DNA from: Calliopum simillimum
Taxonomy: Eukaryota > Arthropoda > Insecta > Diptera > Lauxaniidae
DNA: 64,000 nt
Assembly (NCBI GenBank): GCA_951812925.1
Contig: OX638369.1
Location: 27,732,533-27,796,532 of the forward strand
Direction: 5' to 3'
Shown here: positions 10,448 through 21,840 of the stretch, in pieces
Layout of the letters: each line of letters begins with the position of its first letter
How positions within the stretch are numbered: the first letter of the stretch is position 1
Translations under genes and position numbers: made by a program
The notes under the pieces: generated by a model
What the model was told of the DNA's origin: nothing
Databases searched by the model: none
What the model saw: the letters and a program-made list of their open reading frames with translations, nothing else

Positions 10448-13430
10448 GGTTAGGAGTTTGATATTAAAACCAATAAATACAATACACCGAAATTTCCTGT
10501 TTTAGATTTTTAATCCTTTCAAAAGCTTTTTTGATTTTGTACATGTCAGAACACACGATGTAAAAAAAAACTTAAATTAGTCGTCGTCACTCGACATTGC
10601 TCCCGGACTTTTTTGGACCAACATTGATTCCTTAAATTCGTATTTTTTATTCAATATTTGTTTCAGTAACTCCGATTGAGTTTTCAGAGTAGGTTCAATT
10701 AGAAGGCCAGATTGAAACTCAGGAGTCTCCTGAAAACATAAGTAGAGTTGGCTGGTTTACTTATGACTGATGCCGGGTTTGATAGATAATTTGGTTCTCA
10801 ATGCACTAGGCATCAGGGAATGATTTAATTTACTTTAGTAGTAACGATATTTAAAAAAAAAAAAATACATTTCAGCAAATTTCCGATGTTTAGTGAAAAT
10901 AATGGTATGTGCATTTGAGTGCATTTGATTTTAGTGGAAATCGGCAGATAAAATGGAATTAAAGTTAAGCGCATAAAAAACAAAGTCACTTTTTTTATTT
11001 AAAAATAAAAGTTATATGATGCATATTTTGTATATTTGGTTAAAACTTTATCCAATAGTTTCATTCATAAGCTAAATTTTTTGTTTAAATACAAATATTA
11101 CAAAATATTACAACAAAAGCTCTTCAACAACCCTTTCTTTCGGATTTCCTAAATTTATTCATGTGAATTGTGAATAAATTGATTTCCTCCAATATAGACA
11201 AATAAAATATGCCAATATTTACTCCCATATGTGTGAGTGCAAAACTTTGTTCAAGTTTTTGATTTTTTTTTTTCCAATATGACGCCAATATGCTTAATGG
11301 TCAGCCATAGCAATAGTAGTAGAAATAGTAGTAGAATGAACACCCCCAGATGTCGCATGTTCATCCATCATTTTATTGCATAAATATGAAAAAATAAAAT
11401 GAAATAAAAACCTCTACACTGCCGCCGCTGCCTCCGTTCAACTTATGGAATTTTACAATTTTTGATATGCGATAAAAATACTTTATTCCTTTTCAATGGG
11501 GAATTATTGACGTAATAAATTTTTAAAAGTTTCGCTTATTAAGCATGCAATTCAAATATTTGCACAATACGCGCGTAATATTTTTTTGTTTTTTCATGAA
11601 GATTTTGTATTCGTATTCATTTTGAAGTGTTTAACTCGAATCTATAAATTTTTTATTAAAAACATATGGCAGCGTCCTTAAAAAAACAAAAAAATTTATT
11701 GTCCAATGCATTCGAGAGCATTTATGCACTTATCATTGGACGTAGTAAAAAAATACCTTAATGCAATGCCGCATTCTTTACGTGCGCTTCATTTGCATTC
11801 ACTTTACGGAAATTTTTTAATATTTTGGTTGCTTACGCTGTCAGTGTTGTGCAGAAAAGTGTAGTAGTACACTGGAAACTGGTTAATTTAACTACTAAAT
11901 ATTGTTAAAAAGTCACTGAAAAGAGAAATCCAAGAATAGTAAATTATTCAAAATAACACATTCTTCAGCAAATAAGTAATAATGTAACATAAATGTAAAG
12001 TAATGTTGCTTAAACTAAATTAGAAACAAGAAAAATCTATCAGTCACAATCGAGATATTGAAGAAGAGAAGAGAAATATTGAGAAAAGTTGCAGCGTTGT
12101 CATCTCGTTGTAGTTGTGCAAAGAAAACAATGAGAAGAGAAATGAGTAGAACAAACCAGTATGAAGACATTCTCATTAAATGAAGGCTTCATGGTGGAGT
12201 TGTTATAGAGAATGCAAGAAACATCGAGAAAATTCCACCACACGCAGCTACTTGGATGATTATATAAGGGTGCTTTCTGTGAAGTTGCATTCAGTTAAGT
12301 TGAGTTTTGCAATTCATTGTTTCAGAAACTATCTACATTTAGAAGACAGCGCCCACCGCTTAAAGTGCCAACACTTTGAAATGTTTTCAGACGATAACCT
12401 TGCTTGTTTGTCTACATGCAAACGAATTCATTTATAAATGTATGATTGTATGTTCGTTATAAGTCCATCCGTTTGCTTATCTGTCAGACAGGTCGTTGTA
12501 AAATAATTTTCCACTATAAATCAATTTTTGAGTAATTGTTGACGTAAGATTTACGGCAATAAAAGTCCAATTTAAAAATATTGTATCAGAAATATGTGAA
12601 TGTGACGAAAGTTCTACATACATCAGACCCTGAATATTTACGGAAGATCAAAGGTGATTTTTTTTTTTAGTTTTAAGACAGATGGTGAAATTTTGCTGTA
12701 CATGATCTATTTTGGAACTTTCTATAACAATTGAAGGAGAAAAGCCATCACCTCTTGCATGATAAGCTTCTTAGTTTTACTATATGGTGGATTGCCGATT
12801 TCTGAGCAATAATAACCCACATCATACGTGTTTACCATATCTTTGATATTTTAGAATACTTTTGAAGATAATTCCAAAAGAATTATTTTTTGTGATAACT
12901 GGAGAAGCAGCATCAGACTACAAATCAGTATTTTCCTAAAGTGAGCTATGCAAATGCCTTTAGCTTCTTTTTGGTTTAGAAATTCATAACGGCTATAGTA
13001 CTCGCAGGTACTAGTACGCTAAAGAGTTTCATTTAATAATCTCTCTGTTGCACTACCCGCTAACCCCCTAGCTACACTTTGCTCACATACACTTCAAGGA
13101 TTCTAAGGAGCACAAGGCTTTTTCATTATTAAAAACAGTTGCAACGAATGGAAAGCTACTTGTAATAATTGCAAAAATACTTTTTATGGCAATGAACCAT
13201 ATTTTGTTGCTGGACGCGCCTGAGCGACAACGCTTACTGCGGATAGGATGGAAGGCCATCTTCAGGGTGTATGAGTATAATGAAATTTATCAACGATTTG
13301 GTGTGAGAATACATTGAGTTGGTAAATTAAAAACAATTTAGCTGTGAGGGAATTGTGTTTGACTTTGTCGGCAATTTAATACCCTACACTCGACACAATA
13401 AAAGTTTGAGTGAGTCTTAGAACAGGAACA
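10448..13430. other. Gene-free stretch
   Basis: No supported coding region. The 85-codon frame at 12180-12437 has no domain or flanking signal that I recognise. The stretch contains poly(A/T) tracts and a short TAG-rich run near 11310-11335. Confidence 0.5.
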
Positions 13431-13785
13431 GAAAAGAAAAGAAAAGAAAAGAAAAGAAAAGAAAAGAAAAGAAAAGAAAAGAAAAGAAAAGAAAAGAAAA
13501 GAAAAGAAAAGAAAAGAAAAGAAAAGAAAAGAAAAGAAAAGAAAAGAAAAGAAAAGAAAAGAAAAGAAAAGAAAAGAAAAGAAAAGAAAAGAAAAGAAAA
13601 GAAAAGAAAAGAAAAGAAAACAAAACAAAAGAAGAGGTAAGAAAAGAAAAAAATAAGAAAAGAAGGGACAAAAAAAAGAAAGCAAAGAAAAGAAAAAAAA
13701 AATGAATAGAAAAGAAAAGAAAACAAAACAAAAGAAGAGATAAGAAAAGAAAGGAAAAAAAAGATAAGAAAAAAAAGAAAGTGTA
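13431..13785 (+). repeat. (AAAAG)n microsatellite
   Basis: Perfect GAAAA units run from about 13434 to 13620, then degenerate purine-only sequence with AACAA interruptions continues to about 13785. All ORFs over it (poly Phe-Leu-Ser on one strand, Lys-Arg-Glu on the other) are artefacts. Confidence 0.97.
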
Positions 13786-13850
13786 TCGGTCTAATGACTT
13801 GCGTTGCGTAGAGAGGCCCGGGTTCAATTCCTCCACTCGGTGATTTTCGA
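13786..13850 (+). ncRNA. tRNA-like / SINE head fragment
   Basis: It contains GGCCCGGGTTCAATTCC, an exact match to the RNA polymerase III B box (GGTTCRANNCC) at 13819-13829. About 30 bp upstream, TCGGTCTAATGACTTG is a weak A-box candidate. The T-stem pairs for three of five positions and the acceptor arm does not close, so it is not a functional tRNA. A degraded tRNA-derived SINE or tRNA pseudogene is the likeliest reading. Confidence 0.35.
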
Positions 13851-14271
13851 TTCCAATTTTTAAATATCATTTTATTTGTACACAAATTGTCTGAAGAGTC
13901 TTCGGAGCAAAAAATGAAACATATGTCCAATATAGCCGACGTATAAAATAAAAAAAAATTATAAAACTAACTTTCATCCACACCGAAACACATTGCCCAG
14001 AAATATATAGCAAATTCTTTTGCATATTCAGCTATGAAACCTTTTGACATTTTTGTGTAAAATTTTAATTTCAAATTAAATTTGTTGAAATTTATAAATA
14101 AAATAAAAAAAAAATAATAATGTAATGCGTAAGGGAGACAATTGACCTTTTTCTGGTCCGATTGTAATGTATAAGAAAAGAATTGTTTACAAGCAATGTA
14201 AAACGTAATTAGAACTTTATATGTGATGGGACCAGAATTTGGACTTGTTGGTTTCTCCGATGGTTGGTTTA

Positions 14272-14695
14272 CGAAATGGGGATTATGTCCGATAATCCCC
14301 ATTTTGGCAATGAGGGTTATGTCCGCAAATTTTTCGGACATAATCCCAATGGGGGTTATGTCCGACAAATTTAATTAAGATTGAACAAAATTTTTGTATG
14401 GTAATAGTCCATTTAAAAAATTTATATAGTGTTGGATGTTATAGACTGATCCGCGGCTGAAGACCGCCGCGGAAACGGTACTGGAATTTTTGGGAGTTGT
14501 AAATCCTGAGCTGCTTCTATTGTCAATAACAAAATATCGTTATGGGGACTATGTCCGTTTTTTCCTGGGGATTATGTCCGAAAAACTTGCGGACATAATC
14601 CTTATTGAAAAAATGGGGATTATGTCCGAATTACTTGCGGACATAATCCCCATATCGTGAATGGGGATTATGTCCGTGGGGATTATGCCACGGCA
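14272..14695. repeat. Palindromic cluster of GGGGATTATGTCCG motifs
   Basis: The 14-mer GGGGATTATGTCCG, or its reverse complement CGGACATAATCCCC, occurs about ten times with few changes, at 14272-14370 and again at 14540-14695. Copies often sit head-to-head around short AT spacers, forming hairpins. Between the two clusters is about 170 bp of unrelated sequence with CCGCGGCTGAAGACCGCCGCGG. A GGTTTCTCC(G/C)ATGG block flanks both sides. The layout suits subterminal transposase-binding repeats of a DNA element, but I find no clean termini. Confidence 0.7.
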
Positions 14696-14699
14696 CCGG

Positions 14700-16670
14700 T
14701 TTCTCCCATGGAGTAGCTTGTAAACTTGTTTTGGAATAGTCCATGGTCCTTAAGGGTAATGTCAGACATAATAAAATTGAATTTTTATTAAAAATAAAAT
14801 AAAAGATCAAATGCTTACAAGTTCCGACGCCTCCTCACGCCTCTTACCATTAATAACAAACGAATACACAAAGTGCATATACCCTCATGTAGGGTGTTAA
14901 AATGAAACACTTGACCAGATGCTGTGGCAGCAGCTACGGCAGTAGCCGCCCTTGTTGCAATTGTGTTGCTAACGTTCGTTGTTGCATAGAGTACTGAAGT
15001 AACTGCAATTCTGAGGCTGGAATTTATGCTCATTAGTGTTGTTCTGCGTTCGCTGCAGCCTGTTATATTGATATTTGTTGAGGCGTTACATATGAAGGGC
15101 ATTCTCATTTCTCAAGTACACATGCTGCTGCTGAATGGTACAAGAAATTCGAAATAATATAAAAATGTATTTAATCCATAAACATAGTTATTTTCCACAA
15201 TAAAATCATTGCCACTGATAGCCACAAAACAATGTAAGATAATAACAAAAAAATTTAAGTGTTGAAAATAAAATATAATCCAAGCGCATTTTAAGCATTT
15301 ACAAAAGTACGAAACGAAACAACAAAAAAAAAAAAAAATCCCACACTTTACTTGCTATTGTCACATACAAATCCCATTATTTCTACTACTATTTTTTCTA
15401 CAACTTAATACTTTATATCTTTATAACAAACAAAGATACAAGGATGTTACAAAGAAGCAAGAAAATAAGAAATGCAATGTGACAAATATACAAAACATTC
15501 AAGGAAAAGAAAAATAAAGTCCTGACCAGCAAGTGGCCATACTTAACCAGATAACAAGCAAGAAAAATTAGTACGATTTTTTGCTCTGCGTATTTCAACC
15601 AAAGAAAAGGCAGCAAAAAGTGCACATTATATTTTCCTCTTTTATTTTTCAGCTGGAGCTTTCGGTTTTTTGCTGTTTCACTGAAATTACAAAGAAGCAA
15701 AACATTGTCCAACTTATTAAATTCTTACAAAAGAAGGAAATGAAGAAAGGATATCAGTACAAGTTCAATTTCATGTAAGGCAAGAAAATACATAGAAACC
15801 ATAGAATTTATTTTTCAAAGTCTAAAAACTTAACTACATTTTGTGTGCATAAAGTATGGGAAGTGGTAGTGGAAAAGTACATATATTGCTTGAAAAAAAC
15901 TCCAAAATGCATTGCTAACTTGTGCACACACAAAAGAAATCCAAGTAAGTACATTCTTAGATATGTATGTATATAGTATCGTCTCAAAGTATGCAAGTTG
16001 TTTGCGGTTAAGATGGTGGTGCCTTCAGTAACAGTGGCGTGAATAGGAAAATGGGACCTCAAAATATTTTCAACAAGAGGACCTTATTGTACAAATTACG
16101 GGTAAACCCATACACATAGCAGAATTTTCTATAATACAGGCCTGATGATTAAGAATTTTTATGTTTTATCTTTTGGTTTTTACTGCCGACTATGGGGGTC
16201 TGAGGCCTCCTATTTATCTGAATCTGAACAAAGTTTTTTGCTAGAACTTAAAGATAATGAGTGATATTCCTTTAATTTGCAAAAAACAAGGTTCTTTCCA
16301 GGTATATGGCGATCTTTTTGGAAAAAGAGTAATGCTTTTCTGGCAATACCATCGCATAACAATAATCTTCCTAATATGGTTTTACCTTGTACCTTTTTCA
16401 ATTGGATCCTAACTTTCCGAGTTGTTATTCATTGATATAAAGATATTTCAACTTCATATAAATTACGTACTTAATTATATATGTTGCTTCAGTGAACTTA
16501 AATATTCAGTTCGATTTTTGAGACACGATAAAGAGGTAGGAAATGTTCCGGAAATTTTCCCTTCTCCAGTAGATGTTATTTCGTCTTCACAAAATTCCTC
16601 ACAAAACTTTTCAAAATATTTTTCTGATTGGTCTCGCCAATCAGCATTTAGACGGATCACCTCTACTTTC
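14700..16670. other. Gene-free stretch
   Basis: No supported gene. The 97-codon minus frame at 14815-15108 includes an Ala-Thr-rich stretch but has no domain that I recognise. Poly(A) tracts occur near 15325. Confidence 0.5.
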
Positions 16671-17629
16671 GTGTCAATTAGAGCTGGCACGAGATTCCCA
16701 GGTACCCGTTTAATTAAGGAAACGGTTCTGAGAAACGTTTCTCGTAGAAACGGATATGAGAACCGTTTCTCAACTGAGACCCGTTCCACATGTGAACGGG
16801 TATCAAATGTTTCTCAATTGAGACCCATTTCTCAAATGAGATCTGTTTGTCTATGGAAACGTGTATGAGAAGCGAGTTTAGGAAACGGTTCCATATCTTT
16901 ACGAATACATTTCTATGTGCAGATGCTTGTTATTAATTAATCTTTCGGGGCTGCCACCTACTTACATTTTGGTTAAATAGAACCCTTTGAAAAAAAAAAA
17001 AGAATTTTAGTCTTGAAGCTCCAAAATAATCTTTTTTAAAATCCAAAATACATTTTTAGGGTTGCCACATGATTATTTTTCAAAATTTTATAAATTTTTG
17101 TGACTAAAATAAAATTTTTGGTTTCAGAAACGCTCAGATAAACTTTTAAAAAATTGTACAAAAACTTTCAGGGTTGCCATCTGTTTTAAAAAAAAAAAAA
17201 AAAAAAAATTTTAATTTTAGTCTTAAAACGCTTATATGTATAAACTTTTTAAAATTCCGACATACATTTTTAGGGTTGCCACCTGGTTATTTTCTAAAAT
17301 ATTGTTAAAATCGTACTTTTTCTGACTAAATTCAAGTTTTTGGCTTCAGAAACGCTTAGATAAACTTTCTGAAAACTGTACAAAAACTTTAAGGGTTGCC
17401 ATCTATTTCTTGTAAGTTTTGCTTAAGCCGTTTTTTTTAAATTTTAGTCTTAAAACACTTAGATACATTTTTTTAAAAATCATACATACATACATTTTTA
17501 GTTTGGCCACCTGGCTGTTTTCTAAAATTTTGTTAAAATCGTTCCTTTCTGACTAAATTTAAATTTTAAGAAACTCGGTACCCGGGTGAAACGGGTACAC
17601 CGGATAAATCCGCAAGCTCTAGTGTCAAT
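16671..17629. mobile_element. Non-autonomous hAT-type element with 8-bp target duplication
   Basis: The element runs from 16679 (TAGAGCTGGCACGAG) to 17621 (reversed end TAGAGCTTGCGGATTT). Exact copies of the 8-mer GTGTCAAT lie at 16671-16678 and 17622-17629. An 8-bp target duplication with TAGAGCT-type short terminal repeats is the hallmark of hAT elements. Inside, 16710-16890 is packed with GAGAAACG/CGTTTCTC palindromes and 17000-17520 carries about five diverged units with AGGGTTGCCA. GGTACCCG occurs near both ends. No transposase is present, so mobility would depend on an autonomous relative. Confidence 0.85.
16995..17520 (+). repeat. Alternating internal repeats with AGGGTTGCCA
   Basis: TTTTTAGGGTTGCCACATG, TTTCAGGGTTGCCATCTG, TTTTAGGGTTGCCACCTGG, TTTAAGGGTTGCCATCT and TTTTAGTTTGGCCACCTGG recur at about 100-120 bp steps. 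They are separated by TCTTAAAACGCTTAxATA and TTCAGAAACGCTTAGATAAAC. These form an A-B alternating tandem array within the hAT-type element. Confidence 0.65.
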
Positions 17630-18954
17630 TTTGAAGTTTTTGTAGTCTTTGGGGATTACACTATCGGCAAATCGGGTGGTTTAATAAGTTAATACGAGGA
17701 ACTTCTCAACCCTCTCTTATTCATCAGAGAGTCTGAGAAGTTATGGGAAAAATGGAGCTGTCCGTTTCAAATTTTGTTTTAAGATAACATTACAATGGAA
17801 CAACTCTTGGTTTTAGCATAGCCCTAAACCATTTTTTGAGAACTGCGCGTCTAACTGATGCTCGGAGCCTCACACGCAGCGCAAGTTATGCCACAGTGCA
17901 ACGTTTATGTGTAAGGAAAAAGGTTGTTCATTCTTGTGCCATGTATGGTCATCTTATTGTTTTATTTTCTTTTTTTTTAATGCGGTGTGTGTGATTTTCT
18001 GTTGGCTCAAAAGCTGAAAATTCCAGCACATTCCGATATCTATCTACATACAAAAGTATGCATTTTGCCTTGAGTTCTCCTTCATTGTCCTGCAGCTATG
18101 ATTTTTGCACATGTAACAAAAGCTTATGTTGCTATATCTACAGCCTTTGAGAATTTTGCTTTGCAAATATGTGCTGAATTCAAAGGAGTTATTTTGCCCT
18201 AAAAGCACATTAAGGATATACTAATGGTATATATGTAGAAAGATAGCCATATGGTTAAGAAATTTGACAAAATATTTATTTAATTGAAAGAAACTGTACA
18301 CAGAGATCATAAGATAATAATCTAACATGAACTTTAAAGATAGAATACCTTTTTTAAAAAAAGGAATGCCTTTTCGGATAGTTTGGAACGTACTATCTCA
18401 GTTATATAAAATTATCCGATAGAAAATAGTTTATTAAAACTTTATGAAAAATGCGTCATTGGAAGGAGTTCTTGAGCTAAACATCTTATAACACTTGGTA
18501 TAAAAGATCTGGAGCTGAATTGCCGCATCAGTGAATGTACAATTCGTAACATAAAATCATGTATTAAGTAATGCGAAACACATGTGGGACACACGATTTT
18601 ACGTCACGAGTTGTACGTTTACACTTTCCTTATAACGCCTTCTTGTAAAGAAAAATGTGCTTTTAGTGCAAAATTTCCCCAATATAGTAAAATTTTCCGA
18701 ATTTCATTGCAACATCAAATTACCACAGCCAGTAGCAAAATGACTCCAACAGCATATTCAGTATTCGTATACGAAAACTATGCGCCGCAGGAACAGGAAA
18801 CTCATAAACGTAAATTTCGACAATTTTCAAGCAAATTTTCCCTGCTTTTTTTTACCATACTAAAGGAATAAAGGAATTGGTTAAAGGAAAGAAAAAACAA
18901 CAAAATAACCAGGACAAGCAAAAATCGTTTGAGCTTAAGGAAAACAATATAAAG
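17630..18954. other. Gene-free stretch
   Basis: No gene supported. The 95-codon frame at 18584-18871 has no recognisable domain. Confidence 0.45.
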
Positions 18955-19985
18955 AATAAATATAAATAACTAAAATAAAACATAAAAATAAAGCACAATA
19001 AGTATCAAAGTATGAAAGGATGGAAAAAAGAAAAGAAGGAGTGATCATATTGCCAAGAATATTGACATTGAAAAGCGCCAATAAAAATTGGTAACGGCAA
19101 ATGCAAAGTCAACAATTTCGTTAGAGCAAACTTTTGCCAAGACAATGAAAAAGTAAAACATGTTGCTTAACCTTAAGGTAGGTTTTCACCATTAAAAAAT
19201 GTAAAAGGTGGAACATAAGTGAAATTTTTGTAAAAAAAAGATAAATGGTTTAAGAAACAACAACGATTCTATGAGAATTTTAAGACATTATTTCTAAGCT
19301 CATGTTCACATTGGCTCATTTCAACAGTGGAAGTTCAGTAATTTTTTTCACTTTTCGAGGCAGGGGCGTAGATAGATTTTTTTTCAAAGGGGAGGATAAT
19401 GTATTGCAGGGGTGACAATAAGATCTGTTATTTTTGTGCATATATTAAAACCTCAAAATAAATGATACTCATGCGTTAACTTTTCTTTCGTGGATATGTC
19501 TTTTCAATGCACTTTGGTTTCATTTACTACATTTTGTGGCCAAAACTATAAGGCATTACCGTACGGCGATAATAATCGGTACACGGGGGATTTCAAGGCT
19601 GTTGATTACAAATCTGAGGTCAAACATTTAAAAATCCAAATGAAGGATCCAATATGGCGGCTTATATTTTATATACTGCCTGATTTACAAGAAATTCGGT
19701 ATTAAAGGATTTTAACAGGCGCTGATGAAGATTCTTATAGTAAAAGGAGGATCTAATTTGGCCTTTTCTTACCTCATATCGGAAATTCGGCAATACAAAT
19801 GTACTACTGGAATAAAGAAAACTTGACGAAAATTAAAAAAAAAAAAAATACAACGTGGTAAAAATAAGGAAATTTTTCGTACTAAAATGGCCGCCAAATA
19901 AAAAAGGGGAAAAAATGGGAAATATCAAATTTAAAAGTCCAGAACTTTGTCAAATCATTTTAAACACTATAAACCAAACTGCAGA
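18955..19985 (+). repeat. Segmental duplication, copy 1
   Basis: From about 18955 to 19200 it matches 21145-21395 almost base for base (for example AAGTATCAAAGTATGAAAGG and TTGGTAACGGCAAATGCAAA). After a region of indels, 19915-19978 (CAAATTTAAAAGTCCAGAAC to CACTATAAACCAA) matches 21583-21631 joined to 26069-26080. This copy lacks the copia insertion and so supplies a paralogous empty site. Confidence 0.8.
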
Positions 19986-19989
19986 TTTT

Positions 19990-21144
19990 AGTATGGGCCT
20001 CCAGAAGAGGGTGATAAGTTGGTGCCATATACGAGTACAAATAGGCAAACGAAATCGGTTCGGTCCCTGTTTCTATACCTAAATCTAAACCGATTTGCTT
20101 GATTTTTTATTTGTTGGAAAGGTTGTGAGGAGGAGCAGTGCATATGACTATATTTTTTTTTAAAGTGGGCGGTGCCACGCCCCTAATTGAAAAAAAACGC
20201 TCTAACAGCCAAACCGCTTCATCGATTTTAACGAAATTTGGTATGGAGATAGGGTTAGGACTAAGAAATGATAATATGACCATTTTTTTTTTCAATGGGC
20301 GGTGCCACGCCCCTAAATGGAAAAAATGCTCTCACGGCTAAACCGCTCATCGATTTTAACGAAATTTGGTATGGAGATAGGGTTAGCACTAAGGAACGAT
20401 AATATGACCATCATGTTTTTCAGTGGGCGGTGCCACGCCCCTAAATGGAAAAAACGCTCTCACAGGTAAACCGCTTAATCGATTTTAACGAAATTTGGTA
20501 TGGAGATAGGGTTAGCACTAAGGAACGATAATATGACCATTACGTTTTTCGGTGGGCGGTGCCACGCCTCTAAATGAAAAAAACACTCTCACAGCTAAAC
20601 CGCTGCATCGATTTTAACGAAATTTGGTAAGAAGATAGGGTTAGCACTAAAGAACGATTATATGAGCATTATGTTTTTCAGTGGGAGGTGCCACGCTCCT
20701 AAATGGAAAAAACGCTCTCACGGCTAAATCGCTGCATCGGTTTCAACGAAATTTGGTATGGAAGTAGGATTGGCACTAAGGAACTATAACATGACCATCA
20801 TGTTTTCAGTGGGCAGTGCCACGCCCCTAAATGGAAAAAACGCTCTCACGGCGAAAATATTGCATACGATTTTTATGAAATTTGGTATAGATATAGAGTT
20901 AGCACTATATAGCGCGATAGCATGATTGATTTTGATGAATTTGAAGATATCAAAAACTGTTTGCTCTTTAGTAGGAGTTACACGCATCTACATGGAGAGT
21001 ACGATATTGCAACTTAACTGTTGCACCGATGCAGATATTAAAAGCTTTTTGTGTTTTATCGGCCAAGTAAGGGTATAAAAACTTTTTCCTTTATTTTATG
21101 GTCAAATCGAAATGGTCGAATTTCGGCCACAAGGCGAACTCTAG
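19990..21144 (+). mobile_element. INE-1/DINE-like element ending in GAACTCTAG
   Basis: The left part has GTGCCATATACGAGTAC and GAAATCGGTTCGGTCCC. The middle is the 128-bp array with GGGCGGTGCCACGCCC and CGATTTTAACGAAATTTGG. The right end reads GGTCGAATTTCGGCCACAAGG followed by CGAACTCTAG. The same right-end block occurs at 42180-42215 and, inverted, at 45986-46025. Shared CTAG ends, no terminal inverted repeats and INE-1-type motifs point to a Helitron relative. Exact ends are not proven. Confidence 0.5.
20150..20860 (+). repeat. 128-bp tandem array, six units
   Basis: The GGGCGGTGCCACGCC block starts at about 20167, 20297, 20424, 20553, 20683 and 20811, giving a period of 127-130 bp. Each unit continues with CCTAAATGGAAAAAACGCTC, ACGGCTAAACCGCTGCATCG, ATTTTAACGAAATTTGGTAT and TAGCACTAAGGAACGATAAT. 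Later units are more diverged. The array is inside the DINE-like element and is not coding. Confidence 0.92.
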
Positions 21145-21631
21145 TAAATATAAATAACTGAAATAAAACATAAAAATAAAGCACAATAAGTATCAAAGTA
21201 TGAAAGGATGGAAAAAAGAAAAGAAGGAGTAATCATATTGCCAAGAATATTGACATTGAAAAGCGCCAATAAAAATTGGTAACGGCAAATGCAAAGTCAA
21301 CAATTTCGTTAGAGCAAAGTTTTGCCCAAGACAATGAAAAAGTAAAACATGTTGCTTAACCTTAAGGTAGGTTTTCACCATTAAAAAAGGTAAAAGGTGG
21401 AACGTAATTAAAATTTCTGTAAAAAAAATCTATTCAGCTATCATCTCTTATGAAATAAGGGCTCAGATTGGCTCATTTTAAGAGTGGAATTTCAGTAGTT
21501 TCTTCGTTTTCTGAGACAGAACCATAGAAAATTTTTTTTTGTCGAGGACGATGGCTGCTAAAGTCAAAAAATAGGCAAAAATTGGAAATAACAAATTTAA
21601 AGGTCCAGAACTTTTTCAAATCATTTGAAAC
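21145..21631 (+). repeat. Segmental duplication, copy 2 (left part)
   Basis: Close match of 18955-19200 at 21145-21395, then weaker matches (TTGGCTCATTTTAAGAGTGG, CAGTAGTTTCTTCGTTTTC) and finally ACAAATTTAAAGGTCCAGAA at the copia insertion point. The remainder resumes after the retrotransposon at 26069. Confidence 0.8.
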
Positions 21632-21824
21632 TGTTGAACTTCCAATTTAAAAAGTACTTGCTGTTCTTTCAATTATGTATTCGTTGATTTTTTATTTAAG
21701 AAATATTCAATTTTTCTTGTTAAAATTTTCACTCGTATTGTAGCAAGCAATATAACAATTCGTACAATTTATAATTTAATAAATCATTTAAAATAAATAT
21801 ATTATAAATACATTAATTACAAGA
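21632..21824 (+). repeat. copia 5' LTR
   Basis: It begins TGTTGAACTTCCAATT and ends ATTAATTACAAGA. It is 193 bp, very AT-rich and identical by eye to 25871-26063. The 3' end reads GA rather than the usual CA, as judged by where the two copies stop matching. Confidence 0.95.
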
Positions 21825-21840
21825 GGTTATGGGCTCCATC
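21825..21840 (+). other. copia primer-binding site (initiator tRNA-Met type)
   Basis: GGTTATGGGCTCCATC follows the LTR immediately. Drosophila copia uses a GGTTATGGGCC-type site that pairs with an internal segment of initiator tRNA-Met, as a half-tRNA primer, rather than with a tRNA 3' end. The first ten bases agree. The site overlaps the start codon of Gag-Pol at 21829. Confidence 0.75.

Noticed and set aside
13786..13850. Functional tRNA gene
   Set aside because: The T-stem is mispaired at two positions and no closing acceptor arm or D-arm is found.
13338..13930. Long ORFs rich in Phe-Leu-Ser or Lys-Arg-Glu
   Set aside because: Translations of the (AAAAG)n array in several frames at once.
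14815..15108. 97-codon minus-strand ORF with Ala-Thr-rich stretch
   Set aside because: No domain, no supporting context; typical chance frame in fly intergenic DNA.
16475..16868. Overlapping ORFs on both strands of 104 and 148 codons
   Set aside because: They cross the boundary of the hAT-type element and run through its palindromes. No domain.
20150..20860. CRISPR-like spaced repeats
   Set aside because: The whole 128-bp unit is repeated, not short repeats with unique spacers, and the DNA is animal.
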